This document shows positions 8,128 through 16,145 of a stretch of 35,062 bases of DNA, piece after piece. The stretch's first letter is position 1, and the number at the start of each line of letters is the position of its first letter. The stretch is taken from contig JADLGB010000044.1 in NCBI GenBank assembly GCA_020849535.1, forward strand, positions 1-35,062, written 5' to 3'. The DNA comes from Candidatus Hydrogenedentota bacterium. Lineage in GTDB: Bacteria; Hydrogenedentota; Hydrogenedentia; Hydrogenedentales; SLHB01. Below the pieces are notes generated by a model. The model had not been told where the DNA came from and searched no databases. It worked only from the letters and a program-made list of their open reading frames with translations. Position numbers and translations under genes: made by a program.

Positions 8128-9459
8128 TTAAGCGGACGCCGCCGCGCCGCTTTGCCAATGGGACAGCGTGCCCTCGTAATCAAATATCTCGTGCGCGTTG
8201 CCCCGCATCACGCGGTCCACCAACGCCGGCAACTCCGCGTCCTTGACCCAACCTTCGGCCGCCAGTTCCGTAAACGCCTGTGCGAGACCCCTGCGCGCGA
8301 TCGCCGCGTGGCCGGGGACCATTTCTACCGGGCCATAGTCGCCACCAAAGGTCAGCAACTTCACGTGCGGCGCCGCCATCAGGAACTCCTTCACAAAGCG
8401 AACACTCGCCATCGGGTTGATAATCCAGGCCCAGCACATGTCGATGCACGTGTTGGGATAGTGTTTGGCCAGAGCGATGGCTTCGTCCTGGTACGGGTAG
8501 TCGATGTGCATCAGCACGAACTTGGCGTCCGGATACGCCTTCAGTATGGGGCACAGGTCCGACGCGTTGTTGCTCACCCGCGCCAGCGGCATGCCGCCCC
8601 AGCCCGCGTAGTAGCCGGTGTGCAGTTTGACCGGCAATTTGTATTCGATGGACTTCCGAATGCAGTAGTGGAAGAGATGGTCTTGCACCGCCTTTTTCTC
8701 GAACTCCGCGACGCCTTTCGGATCATTCACATGCCGCACGAACAGCGGCGCCGCCTCTTCCTCGGACACATCCTCATAGTCCAGGCGCCGCCCATAGGCG
8801 CTCTGGTTTTTCATGGCGATGGCCTTCGGGCCATATGTTTCAAACACCCAGTCGATGACCTTGTGCCAATCCTGGAGCGTGCCGACTTCCATGTTCGCGT
8901 GCTCGGCATACGGCTTGATGTTGAGTCCCGAACTCAGTCCCACGAAACTCAGATCCTGGCAGAGCAGGTCCGGCTGATGCGTCAGGTTGAACACCGGGTG
9001 CTCGAAACTGTTCACCTGCGAGTGTTCCACCTTCGCCACATCCTTCAGGATGCGCCGGTAAAACCCCGGCTGAATCTGCGCGCGGATCTTGTCGGAAATT
9101 TGCTGATAATTCGCGTCGGTGATGTCTTCCTCGCCAAAGAGCAGCCGCAGGGATTCGCGAACATTCTGCAGGTATCCCGTGTGCCGCGTTCGCGCATAGG
9201 CGGGACCGGCCAATTTCCACTTGTCAACGGGGTCCACCATGGGATTCAGCATCTTCTCGCGGTCTTCCTTGCTGAGCCCCGCGACGGACAGGTCCGCGTC
9301 CGCGTAGTGAAAGAACAGGATGCCCAAATCGCTGGGCATCGGGTGCTTGTCGGGTTCCTGCAGCGCTGCGAGCCGCGTCTCTTCTTCCCACAGATGCTCA
9401 TGCGTGTCGACAAACGGTGTCGCTTCCACTAACTGAAGGAGGTCTTCACGAATGGCCAT
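8128..9459 (-). CDS. Amidohydrolase-family (amidohydrolase 2 type) metal-dependent hydrolase
   Basis: A TIM-barrel metallohydrolase of about 443 residues. The ATG at 9459 is preceded by CTGGAG and brings the metal motif to the expected place: FVDTHEHL with His20 and His22. Further expected elements are KLHTGYYAG, where the barrel His lies, VLMHIDYPYQ, and TFGGDYGP, which supplies the late Asp. The frame extends upstream to 9618 but adds unrelated residues. The layout resembles uronate-isomerase-like and amidohydrolase-2 proteins that cleave or isomerise small carboxylic or sugar acids; the substrate cannot be assigned. No signal peptide is visible, so it is probably cytoplasmic. It reads away from the galactokinase across a repeat-rich gap. 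Confidence 0.85.
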   Translation of the reverse strand: MAIREDLLQLVEATPFVDTHEHLWEEETRLAALQEPDKHPMPSDLGILFFHYADADLSVAGLSKEDREKMLNPMVDPVDKWKLAGPAYARTRHTGYLQNVRESLRLLFGEEDITDANYQQISDKIRAQIQPGFYRRILKDVAKVEHSQVNSFEHPVFNLTHQPDLLCQDLSFVGLSSGLNIKPYAEHANMEVGTLQDWHKVIDWVFETYGPKAIAMKNQSAYGRRLDYEDVSEEEAAPLFVRHVNDPKGVAEFEKKAVQDHLFHYCIRKSIEYKLPVKLHTGYYAGWGGMPLARVSNNASDLCPILKAYPDAKFVLMHIDYPYQDEAIALAKHYPNTCIDMCWAWIINPMASVRFVKEFLMAAPHVKLLTFGGDYGPVEMVPGHAAIARRGLAQAFTELAAEGWVKDAELPALVDRVMRGNAHEIFDYEGTLSHWQSGAAASA

Positions 9460-9683
9460 GACAAGGCTCCAGGTTGGGTAGCGCATGAGCAGCCACAGCC
9501 TCACCGCGCCCGCCGTGGCCGTATGCGCATCTAATGGATTGACAGTCAATAGGATAGCGTTTGGCAGCCGTGAAACACAATAGACTCGCGCGTCGATACC
9601 GCCATTTCGGCCTGTCATCTGTCAAGCGGACTGGATAGGATGCACAAGATGAGGATCGTCCAGTGCCCGCCCTTCCAGGGAAC

Positions 9684-9830
9684 GCCACGCACCAGCGTGG
9701 CTCTTGAGTCCAGCACCAGCCATCGCTGCGGACGTGGGAGTGGTCTGCCGTCCCTCCGGGACTTCACGAAGGGGGCGGCAGAAGACCCCGGATTCAAATC
9801 CGGGGCGACTTTCTGTCGTCCCTAAGGGAC
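9684..9830. repeat. Cluster of short palindromes (REP-like)
   Basis: Five perfect inverted repeats lie within 150 bp. GCCACGC/GCGTGGC is at 9684-9701. TCTGCCG/CGGCAGA is at 9744-9782 and encloses GTCCC-TCC-GGGAC (9750-9762). CCCCGGAT/ATCCGGGG is at 9786-9805. GTCCC-TAA-GGGAC is at 9818-9830. The repeated GTCCCTnnGGGACTT core suggests a dispersed genomic palindrome family. The gap 9460-10026 holds no other feature I can support. Confidence 0.65.
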
Positions 9831-10026
9831 TTGTAGGGCAGCGCCACGGGTAGCCTGATTCTTGAAACACGCTCTGAGGAAGGCTGCTGCCTGGCCATAC
9901 TATCCGTCTTCATCCTGCCAATCCTGTTATCCTGTCAAAGTCTTCAGTGTTTTTTGCATGCCCATTCACCGGAACGCTACAATCCCGCCTGTTTGCAATG
10001 AAATGGCCGCTTATTCCACTCACACG

Positions 10027-11379
10027 ATGTGTTTCGATCAACTCAAGAAGGCCTTTTCCCAAGCCTATCCCGATTCCGGCACGCCCAGCGTGTGCCGCGC
10101 GCCGGGCCGCGTCAATCTGCTGGGCGAACACCTCGACTACAATGGCCTGCCCGTGCTCCCCTCGACCATCGATCGGGAAATCGCTATCGCCTTCTGTCCG
10201 CGCAAGGGCGGCGTCATTCGTCTCCGCGACGTCGATACACGCTACCCCGACGTCGAGTTTGCGAACGCGCCTGACATCCCCGCGTCGCCCGCCGGGTCCT
10301 GGGAGAACTACTGCAAGGCTGCCGTCCAAGGACTCAACCGCCACTGCGAACTGGATTGTTCCGTGGGCATGGACCTGCTCGTCGCCGGCACCATACCGCC
10401 CGCCGCGGGGCTCTCGTCTTCCTCCGCGCTGGTGGTGGCCTCCGCGCTGGCCTATCTCGCGGCGGCCGGTCTCACGCTTGGGGGCAACATCTCGCGCATC
10501 GAACTCGCCGCGCTGCTCGCCGAAGCCGAACACTACGTGGGTACGCAGGGCGGCGGCATGGACCAAGCCGTCATCCTGCTCGGAGAAACGGGTAAGGCTT
10601 GCAAGATCGATTTCAATCCCCTGCGGATCGAGACCGTCCCCATCTTCCGCGATTACTCGTTCGTCGTGTGCCACTCGCTCGTCTTCGCCGACAAGACCGG
10701 CTCCGCGCGCGTACGCTACAACGAAGGCCCTCTGTCCTGTCGCCTGTTGCGCGCCATGGTCGAGCGCCAAGCCCAGCGCACCTTTGGCGATGAGGTGCAG
10801 ATCGCCCGCCTCGCGGACCTGTGGTTTGGCCCGCTATGCCTTCTTGATTCTGAAGTGGAAGCCCTATTTCGCGAGACGTTTCCCCATCCCCGCACTTCAC
10901 TCGAGGACGCCGCGCGTTTTCTCGGCGTTACCGTTGAGACCATACGCGAACGCTGGATAGGCGATCTTCCCGAGCCGGATGGCGGCTTCCCCCTCCAGGC
11001 TCGCGCCCGCCATCAGCTCTCCGAGTACCAGCGTGTCGAATCCGGACGCGACTTGCTCATCGAGCACGATCCCCTTGGTTTCGGAGAACTCATGAATGCG
11101 TCTCACGCCAGTTGCGCAACGGACTACAAGGTGAGTTGCCCAGAACTGGATCGGCTTGTCCAGGTCTCACGAAGAGCCGGCAGCGCCGGTTCCCGCCTCA
11201 CAGGCGCGGGTTTTGGCGGCTGCACCGTGAATCTCGTCCCCACGCAGCGCGTCCCCGATTTCTGCCGCACACTGAAGCGCGAGTATTACGCAGAATTCTC
11301 GGCACCCCCAACCTTCGCATTGACGCCCGAAGACCAACAGCTCCTGGTCGTTCCATCTCAGGGCGCATCCCACATCTAG
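10027..11379 (+). CDS. galK: Galactokinase (GHMP kinase family)
   Basis: It phosphorylates galactose, or a close hexose, at C1 with ATP: the first step of the Leloir pathway, in the cytoplasm. The ATG at 10027 places the galactokinase signature APGRVNLLGEH at 25-35, close to the position in E. coli GalK. In-frame ATGs at 10003 and 9862 are possible, and no start has a clear ribosome binding site. The ATP-binding motif GLSSSSA is at about 128-134, the catalytic Asp lies in GGGMDQ (about 179), and the C-terminal GHMP motif is LTGAGFGGC. At about 450 residues it is longer than typical GalK (about 380) owing to an insert around residues 270-330. That leaves open another GHMP sugar-kinase specificity. 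Confidence 0.88.
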   Translation: MCFDQLKKAFSQAYPDSGTPSVCRAPGRVNLLGEHLDYNGLPVLPSTIDREIAIAFCPRKGGVIRLRDVDTRYPDVEFANAPDIPASPAGSWENYCKAAVQGLNRHCELDCSVGMDLLVAGTIPPAAGLSSSSALVVASALAYLAAAGLTLGGNISRIELAALLAEAEHYVGTQGGGMDQAVILLGETGKACKIDFNPLRIETVPIFRDYSFVVCHSLVFADKTGSARVRYNEGPLSCRLLRAMVERQAQRTFGDEVQIARLADLWFGPLCLLDSEVEALFRETFPHPRTSLEDAARFLGVTVETIRERWIGDLPEPDGGFPLQARARHQLSEYQRVESGRDLLIEHDPLGFGELMNASHASCATDYKVSCPELDRLVQVSRRAGSAGSRLTGAGFGGCTVNLVPTQRVPDFCRTLKREYYAEFSAPPTFALTPEDQQLLVVPSQGASHI

Positions 11380-11417
11380 CTTGTATTCCCGCGACTAATT
11401 TCTTACAATACAATCGG

Positions 11418-11464
11418 TTACAGAGAGTATACCGGGAACATTATTCTTTACAGACAGCATACTG
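11418..11464 (+). promoter_or_regulatory. Pair of 17-bp direct repeats, possible operator
   Basis: TTACAGAGAGTATACCG (11418-11434) and TTACAGACAGCATACTG (11448-11464) match at 14 of 17 positions and are 30 bp apart, about three helical turns. They sit in the comparatively AT-rich gap after galactokinase, about 85 bp upstream of the predicted promoter of the next gene. The role is inferred only from the spacing. Confidence 0.35.
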
Positions 11465-11548
11465 TTTTCTCAGGGTATTGGAGCGGACCAGAAGTATCCA
11501 AGCAATCGGAAAGTTATATTTACCAAAGACTTAAGCAGAATTCGCGTT

Positions 11549-11577
11549 TTGACTTGAGACGGCTTGCGTGGTACCGT
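11549..11577 (+). promoter_or_regulatory. Predicted sigma-70 promoter for the GspF-N/TPR gene
   Basis: A -35 TTGACT (11549-11554) is separated by 17 bp from a weak -10 TACCGT (11572-11577). It is the best match in the 350-bp gap upstream of the start at 11730. Confidence 0.4.
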
Positions 11578-11729
11578 AGGGGTGTACGAGCTGGAGGCTA
11601 CCGGTCGCGTATGCAGACGTGCGACGGTCTCTGACCTGACCTTGAGAGCGGGTAGACAGCCTCTGGCGTGGTCCCATGCATGGCGTTGCGAATCCAAGCA
11701 GGTTCCGATGTCTGCGAAGGGAGCATGCC

Positions 11730-12749
11730 GTGGGTAAGTTCGCGTACAAGGCCATCGACCAATCCGGTAAAGAGACATTCGGCGTACTCGAAGCGGAAAC
11801 CGAAGCGGACGCCATCAATGAGGTCGGCCGGAAGGGTCTGTACCTCACCGAGGTGCGGCCTGCCAGCATGAGTGACGAGTGGTGGGTCCGCCGCCAGGAG
11901 CATCGAAAAGAGCTCGAGGCTCGCGAGGCCAAGCGGACCGATCAGGCCCGGAAACGCCAGACGCGTCAGCGCTTGGTCGTCCGGTATAAGGACGGCCGTA
12001 CCGCGCGCGGCATGTGCTTCGCGCTGAATCCAAAGGAAGCCTCCTTCCATTTGGACGTGACAGACGAGAACGGCCTGTCCTCTGGCACGACCACCCAGAT
12101 CCGCTATTCGGATCTAAAGGCGGTCTACTATGTGAAGAGTTTCGATGGCAAATTCGACAAGAATGTGCGGTACCGTGAATGGACTCCCGAAGGGAATGAA
12201 CTCATCGTCGAGTTCGTGGATGGGGAAGTGCTTCGCGGATACACCCTGCATCCTTACACGGGGCATGAGGCACGGTTCTTCCTCATTCCCAAGGATTCAT
12301 CGACTAACAACATCAGCATCCTCGTAGAAGCGACCGCCGTCGCGCAGGCCTTCACGCCGGAGGAGTTCGAGGAGAAGCGCAAGCAAGATAAGGAGATCAA
12401 GAAATCGCAGGAAGTCGCCGCGGATCTCAGCCAGGAAGAGACCATGGGAGACTTCTATTTCGAGACCCGCAACTACGGCGGCGCTCTCGAACAATACGGA
12501 CTCGCGGCAAAGAAGTACCCGCAGTCTATTCGCCTGCGTAGAAAGATGCTTGCCGCGCAGTTTAATATCGGCGTCCAGCACATCAAGCGGCGTGAGTACC
12601 CCGAGGCGCTCGCCTGCATGAAGAAGGTCCTCCAGGTGGACCCCAACAACAGTCACGCTCAGAAGAAGCTGCTGCAGTTACGAAAGATTATCGAGCGCTC
12701 TGAACATTCCAGCGGATCCAAAGCCCATCACCATCATCAGGAGTCGTAG
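11730..12749 (+). CDS. GspF/PilC-N-like domain, internal beta domain and TPR fusion protein
   Basis: I chose the GTG at 11730 because GGGAG lies 6 bp before it and the protein then begins GKFAYKAIDQSGK. That is the opening of type II secretion/type IV pilus inner-membrane protein GspF/PilC, continuing ETFGVLEAETEADA and LYLTEVRPA. In GspF this N-terminal piece leads into membrane domains, but here no transmembrane segment follows. Residues about 85-215 form a duplicated beta-rich region with two DGxxxRG motifs (KDGRTARG, DGEVLRGYT); this resembles the DUF6982-type domain, from memory. Residues about 250-320 hold two TPR-like helices (FYFETRNYGGALEQY; EYPEALACMKKVLQVDPNN). The C terminus has a HHHH run. 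It may be a cytoplasmic adaptor of a secretion or pilus machine; no such genes are nearby. Confidence 0.82.
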   Translation: MGKFAYKAIDQSGKETFGVLEAETEADAINEVGRKGLYLTEVRPASMSDEWWVRRQEHRKELEAREAKRTDQARKRQTRQRLVVRYKDGRTARGMCFALNPKEASFHLDVTDENGLSSGTTTQIRYSDLKAVYYVKSFDGKFDKNVRYREWTPEGNELIVEFVDGEVLRGYTLHPYTGHEARFFLIPKDSSTNNISILVEATAVAQAFTPEEFEEKRKQDKEIKKSQEVAADLSQEETMGDFYFETRNYGGALEQYGLAAKKYPQSIRLRRKMLAAQFNIGVQHIKRREYPEALACMKKVLQVDPNNSHAQKKLLQLRKIIERSEHSSGSKAHHHHQES

Positions 12750-12978
12750 ACACCCTGAGAGTGGACGGCCATTGACGGTTCGCGCGGGGTGTTGCCGTTA
12801 TTCCGGCCGCGGGTGTGGAGCGTATCAACGGAATACGAGTACTCGGAGGAAGGTTCGAAACCAGGTTGTCCCATTAACGAGCCCTCGTTGCGGCATAGAT
12901 AGGGAAGTACGGTGTCGAAGTGCGCACGCACGCGCATTACGCGTGGTGCGTCTTGCCAGTGCCGCCAGGGAATAACAC

Positions 12979-13707
12979 ATGCAGATTGCCATTATTGCCG
13001 ACCTTCACGCCAATCTGGAAGCGACCAGAGCGGTGCTCGATGAAGTCGATAGGCGCAAGCCCGACAAGATCGTATGCCTCGGTGATTTGACCGGTTACAA
13101 CGCGAATCCCAATGAAGTGGTCGACATCGTGCGCGAGCGCCAGATTCCCACCTTGATGGGAAACCACGATGCCGCCGTGTGCGGCCTCGAGGATCCCTGG
13201 TTCTTCCGCGCCGCGGCCAAACGCGTCATCGAGTGGCAATACGAACAGGTCCGGGAGGACAACCGGCGCTGGATTTCTTCCCTGCCCGAACAAATCACCT
13301 TCCGCGGGCATTGCCTGGGCGTGCACGGTTCCCCCAGCAGCCGCGACGACTACATCATCGATTGGCTTGACGCCATGCGGCAACTCGAATTCCTGAACGG
13401 CCGCGAAGTCACGGTGTGCTTCTTCGGCCACAGCCACCGCCCCTCCTTCTTCAGCGAGAAGGGCAACACCGCGTCCAACTCCACCAACGTACGCCAGCTT
13501 CACCCCGCCAACCGCTATTTCATCAACCCCGGCGCCGTCGGCCAGCCGCGCGACCGCGATCCGCGCGCCGCGTTCGGCATCTTCGACGCGGAGAAGATGA
13601 CCTTCGAGTTCTGCCGCGTCGAATACGATATCGACGCGTGCCAGCGCAAGATCGTTCAGGCGGGGCTCCCGGTGGAACTGGCCAAGCGCCTGTCCAAGGG
13701 CAAGTAG
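12979..13707 (+). CDS. Calcineurin-like metallophosphoesterase (YfcE/MJ0936 type)
   Basis: A 242-residue cytoplasmic phosphodiesterase-like protein. All metal motifs are present: DLH (Asp8, His10), GD (Asp36), GNHD (Asn62, His63), a middle His in GVHGSP and GHSH near residue 155. The INPGAVGQPRD motif near 180 is typical of the YfcE/MJ0936 group. Its natural substrate is unknown. It ends 4 bp before the dGTPase start, so the two are probably co-transcribed with the PNP gene. The 228-bp gap before it shows no recognisable signal. Confidence 0.9.
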   Translation: MQIAIIADLHANLEATRAVLDEVDRRKPDKIVCLGDLTGYNANPNEVVDIVRERQIPTLMGNHDAAVCGLEDPWFFRAAAKRVIEWQYEQVREDNRRWISSLPEQITFRGHCLGVHGSPSSRDDYIIDWLDAMRQLEFLNGREVTVCFFGHSHRPSFFSEKGNTASNSTNVRQLHPANRYFINPGAVGQPRDRDPRAAFGIFDAEKMTFEFCRVEYDIDACQRKIVQAGLPVELAKRLSKGK

Positions 13708-13711
13708 CCCC

Positions 13712-14770
13712 GTGGCCGTTCCCAATCCAGATCCCCCGGCTTCCCCCCCGCGAGTCCGCGAAGAACTGGAAGAACGCGAACGGATCACACTCAGCCCGCA
13801 CGCGGCTTTTGCCGCGACGTCCCAAGGACGGTTGAGGCCGGAACAAGAGCACGACTACCGGACCGCCTTCCAGCGCGACCGCGACCGCATTCTGCATTCC
13901 AAGGCGTTTCGCAGGCTCAAGCAGAAGACCCAGGTCTTTCTCGCTCCCAAGGGCGACCACTACCGCACGCGGCTCACCCATACGCTCGAGGTTTCCCAGA
14001 TCGCACGCACGGTCGCGCGCGCCCTCTACCTCAACGAAGACCTCACCGAAGCGGTCGCCCTCGGCCATGACCTCGGCCACACCCCCTTCGGCCATGCGGG
14101 CGAGTCCGTGCTCAATGAAGTGTACGAGCCGGGGTTTCGCCACTTTGAACAGAGCCTGCGCGTTGTGGATAAACTCGAATCCACTCGCCACGGCATCGGC
14201 CTCAACCTGACCTACGAAGTCCGCGACGGCATTCTCAATCACTCGCGAAGCAAAGGCCTCCTCACCGGTCGCGACAGTTCCGCCGGTGCGACGCTCGAAG
14301 CCACGGTTGTCAGCGTCTGCGACGCGGTCGCGTACGTGAACCACGATATCGACGATGCCATTCGCAGCGGTCTGATCGCGCTCGCGGACCTTCCCAAAGA
14401 CGCCATCGACCTGTTGGGCCGCACCTCGTCCGAACGCATCAACCGCATGGTCATCGCACTCATCGAAAACAGCCGCGACGGGCGCATCGGGATGGCGGAG
14501 GATGTCCGCCAAGCCACCAGCGAACTGCGCGCGTTTCTCTACGCCAACCTATACCCATGCCCTGCCATCAACCGTGAGATCGAGAAGGCCAAGAAGCTGC
14601 TGCGGGAGTTGTACTACCGCTTACTCGAAGAGCCCACGAAGGAGAGCGCGGCCGGCGACCCCGAGGATTCGCTCGATCGCAGGACGGTTGATTTCATCGC
14701 CGGCATGACGGATCCTTACGCGCTTCAACTGTACAGCCATCTCTTCTTTCCAGATTCCTGGCCCGCGTAA
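13712..14770 (+). CDS. dgt: Deoxyguanosinetriphosphate triphosphohydrolase-like protein (HD domain)
   Basis: It hydrolyses dNTPs, classically dGTP, to the deoxynucleoside and tripolyphosphate in the cytoplasm. The start is GTG, 4 bp after the previous stop, with only a weak ribosome binding site, so translational coupling is likely. The family motif FRRLKQKTQVF is at 66-76, and the HD metal ligands are RLTHTLEV (His90) and GHDLGHTPFGHAGE (His119, Asp120). At 352 residues it matches the shorter dGTPase-like proteins rather than E. coli Dgt (about 505). The nucleotide specificity of this short group is variable, so dGTP itself is not assured. Confidence 0.9.
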   Translation: MAVPNPDPPASPPRVREELEERERITLSPHAAFAATSQGRLRPEQEHDYRTAFQRDRDRILHSKAFRRLKQKTQVFLAPKGDHYRTRLTHTLEVSQIARTVARALYLNEDLTEAVALGHDLGHTPFGHAGESVLNEVYEPGFRHFEQSLRVVDKLESTRHGIGLNLTYEVRDGILNHSRSKGLLTGRDSSAGATLEATVVSVCDAVAYVNHDIDDAIRSGLIALADLPKDAIDLLGRTSSERINRMVIALIENSRDGRIGMAEDVRQATSELRAFLYANLYPCPAINREIEKAKKLLRELYYRLLEEPTKESAAGDPEDSLDRRTVDFIAGMTDPYALQLYSHLFFPDSWPA

Positions 14771-14799
14771 CCGGGAATCCTTAACCGAAGGATAGCGTC

Positions 14800-15546
14800 A
14801 TGTCAGAGGCCAGGCTCGGCCCGAACTCGCGCGATCCCCTGGGCATCGTTTCCGGTTCCGGATTCGATCTCATCGGAGTCTTCGACGATGTGGATGATTC
14901 CACCATGTTTTCGGAGTACTTCGACCTTCCCCGGACTATGCTGAGCGGGCATGCGCGCACGTTTACCCGCGGATCTGTGGGAGAGCGCCCCGTCATCCTC
15001 CAAACAGGCCGCCTGCACTTCTACGAGGGCTTTGACTATAAGACTGTCGTCAAACCAGTCGACCTCCTGGCCGAATGGGGTGTCACCACAATTCTCTTTA
15101 CCAACGCCGCGGGCGGACTGCTGCCCGGCTTGCGCCCCGGCGATCTCGTGGCCGTGGACACCATCGAAACGTGGCCTTTCATTCATTGGCCCGAGCGGCC
15201 CGCACGCCTGGAAACGCATTTCCTGATACCGGGCTGCGACTGCACCGGCACATACTTCTGGATGCACGGGCCCGCGTACGAAACGCCCGCGGAGATCCGA
15301 ACCCTCCAAGCGTTAGGCGCGACCGTCGTGGGCATGAGCACCGCGCCCGAGGTGCAACGCTGCCGCGAACTCGGAATCCGCGCCGCCGTCATCTCCTGCG
15401 TTACCAACAATTGCTGCCGCCAGGAATCCTTGACGCACGAGGAAGTTTTGAGGGTTGCAGGGCGTGCCTCGGACCGGCTCCGCGCAGTACTCAAGCGCGC
15501 CATGTGCGGCGAGGAAGAAGGGGAACTGGACCGATCGCGACGGTGA
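14800..15546 (+). CDS. Compact purine nucleoside phosphorylase
   Basis: A trimeric-type (PNP/MTAP) phosphorylase that cleaves purine (deoxy)nucleosides with phosphate. The ATG follows AAGGAT. Recognised motifs are GSGFDLIG (phosphate loop), TGRLHFYEGF, FTNAAGG, GPAYET (base-binding Glu), GMSTAPE and VTNN (Asn expected for 6-oxopurines). GMSTAPE and the Asn favour PNP over methylthioadenosine phosphorylase, which has a different motif here. At 248 residues it is about 40 shorter than human PNP, because the loop after the TNAAGG strand is reduced (VDTIETWPFIHW). It follows the dGTPase by 29 bp, and the pair would turn dGTP into guanine and deoxyribose-1-phosphate. Its stop is 2 bp from the convergent AMMECR1 stop. 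Confidence 0.88.
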   Translation: MSEARLGPNSRDPLGIVSGSGFDLIGVFDDVDDSTMFSEYFDLPRTMLSGHARTFTRGSVGERPVILQTGRLHFYEGFDYKTVVKPVDLLAEWGVTTILFTNAAGGLLPGLRPGDLVAVDTIETWPFIHWPERPARLETHFLIPGCDCTGTYFWMHGPAYETPAEIRTLQALGATVVGMSTAPEVQRCRELGIRAAVISCVTNNCCRQESLTHEEVLRVAGRASDRLRAVLKRAMCGEEEGELDRSRR

Positions 15547-15548
15547 GA

Positions 15549-16145
15549 CTACTCGCTTTCCCCAAAGACCTGCGCCGAGAAGCGGTACAGCCGCGCACGG
15601 GGATCGCGCCACGTCCCATCCGGATAGCCCGCCTTCATGCAGACCGCCCGTAAGAACTGGTCCACGTTCCAATGTTGGTCTGTGGCGACCTGTGGAAGCA
15701 GCAGTCCACCTCGCTCGGGAGGCAGTTCGATGTAGAGTCCGTCACGCCCAATCACGATCTCGGAGATATCATTCACTCGCTTGAAGGGTGTATCCGGATT
15801 ATCCCCGGGCGTGAGCGCGGAAACTTCGATCGAGACCTCCGGCAGTTCCTCGGGTTGGACCGGTTCGAAACGCGGGTCCCTGCTCGCGGCGTTGATCGCG
15901 TTATCCCGCACACTCTCCGCCAGCGATTCGCGTCCCGCCGTATGCCCAATGCAGCCCCGCAAGGTCCCATGCCGGCGCAAGGTCACAAACGCTCCGTGCA
16001 ACGCGCGCAGGGTCTCCGTGAGCGCGTACGGTTTGAGACTCAGCCGTTCGCCGCGCAATACCCACGCATCCAGTGAGTCACGCGCGATCTGCAGCAGCGT
16101 CCGCTCCTCCTCCGGTGTCAAGTAGTCTTCACTGTGATCCAGCAC
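15549..16145 (-). CDS. AMMECR1-domain protein (AmmeMemoRadiSam protein A type)
   Basis: I place the start at a GTG (16145-16143) preceded by GAGGAGGAA at 6 bp, which gives a 198-residue AMMECR1 protein. A longer frame to 16385 is only Arg/Pro-rich translation of the upstream gene in another frame. The invariant RGCIG motif is at 63-67, followed by NAINAASRDPRF and LPEVSIEVSAL, all typical. The start lies inside the end of the Memo-like gene (17-bp overlap), so translation is probably coupled. Proteins of this pair often occur with a radical SAM partner, which is not next to them here. The biochemical role is unproven. Confidence 0.9.
   Translation of the reverse strand: MLDHSEDYLTPEEERTLLQIARDSLDAWVLRGERLSLKPYALTETLRALHGAFVTLRRHGTLRGCIGHTAGRESLAESVRDNAINAASRDPRFEPVQPEELPEVSIEVSALTPGDNPDTPFKRVNDISEIVIGRDGLYIELPPERGGLLLPQVATDQHWNVDQFLRAVCMKAGYPDGTWRDPRARLYRFSAQVFGESE

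Noticed and set aside
9786..9805. tRNA T-arm look-alike (GGATTCAAATCC)
   Set aside because: The 8-bp stem around TCAA is one of several palindromes here, and no matching acceptor, D or anticodon arm lies upstream.
14800..15546. Methylthioadenosine phosphorylase assignment
   Set aside because: The GMSTAPE motif and the Asn in VTNN fit PNP better than the GMTNxPE/Asp pattern of MTAP.
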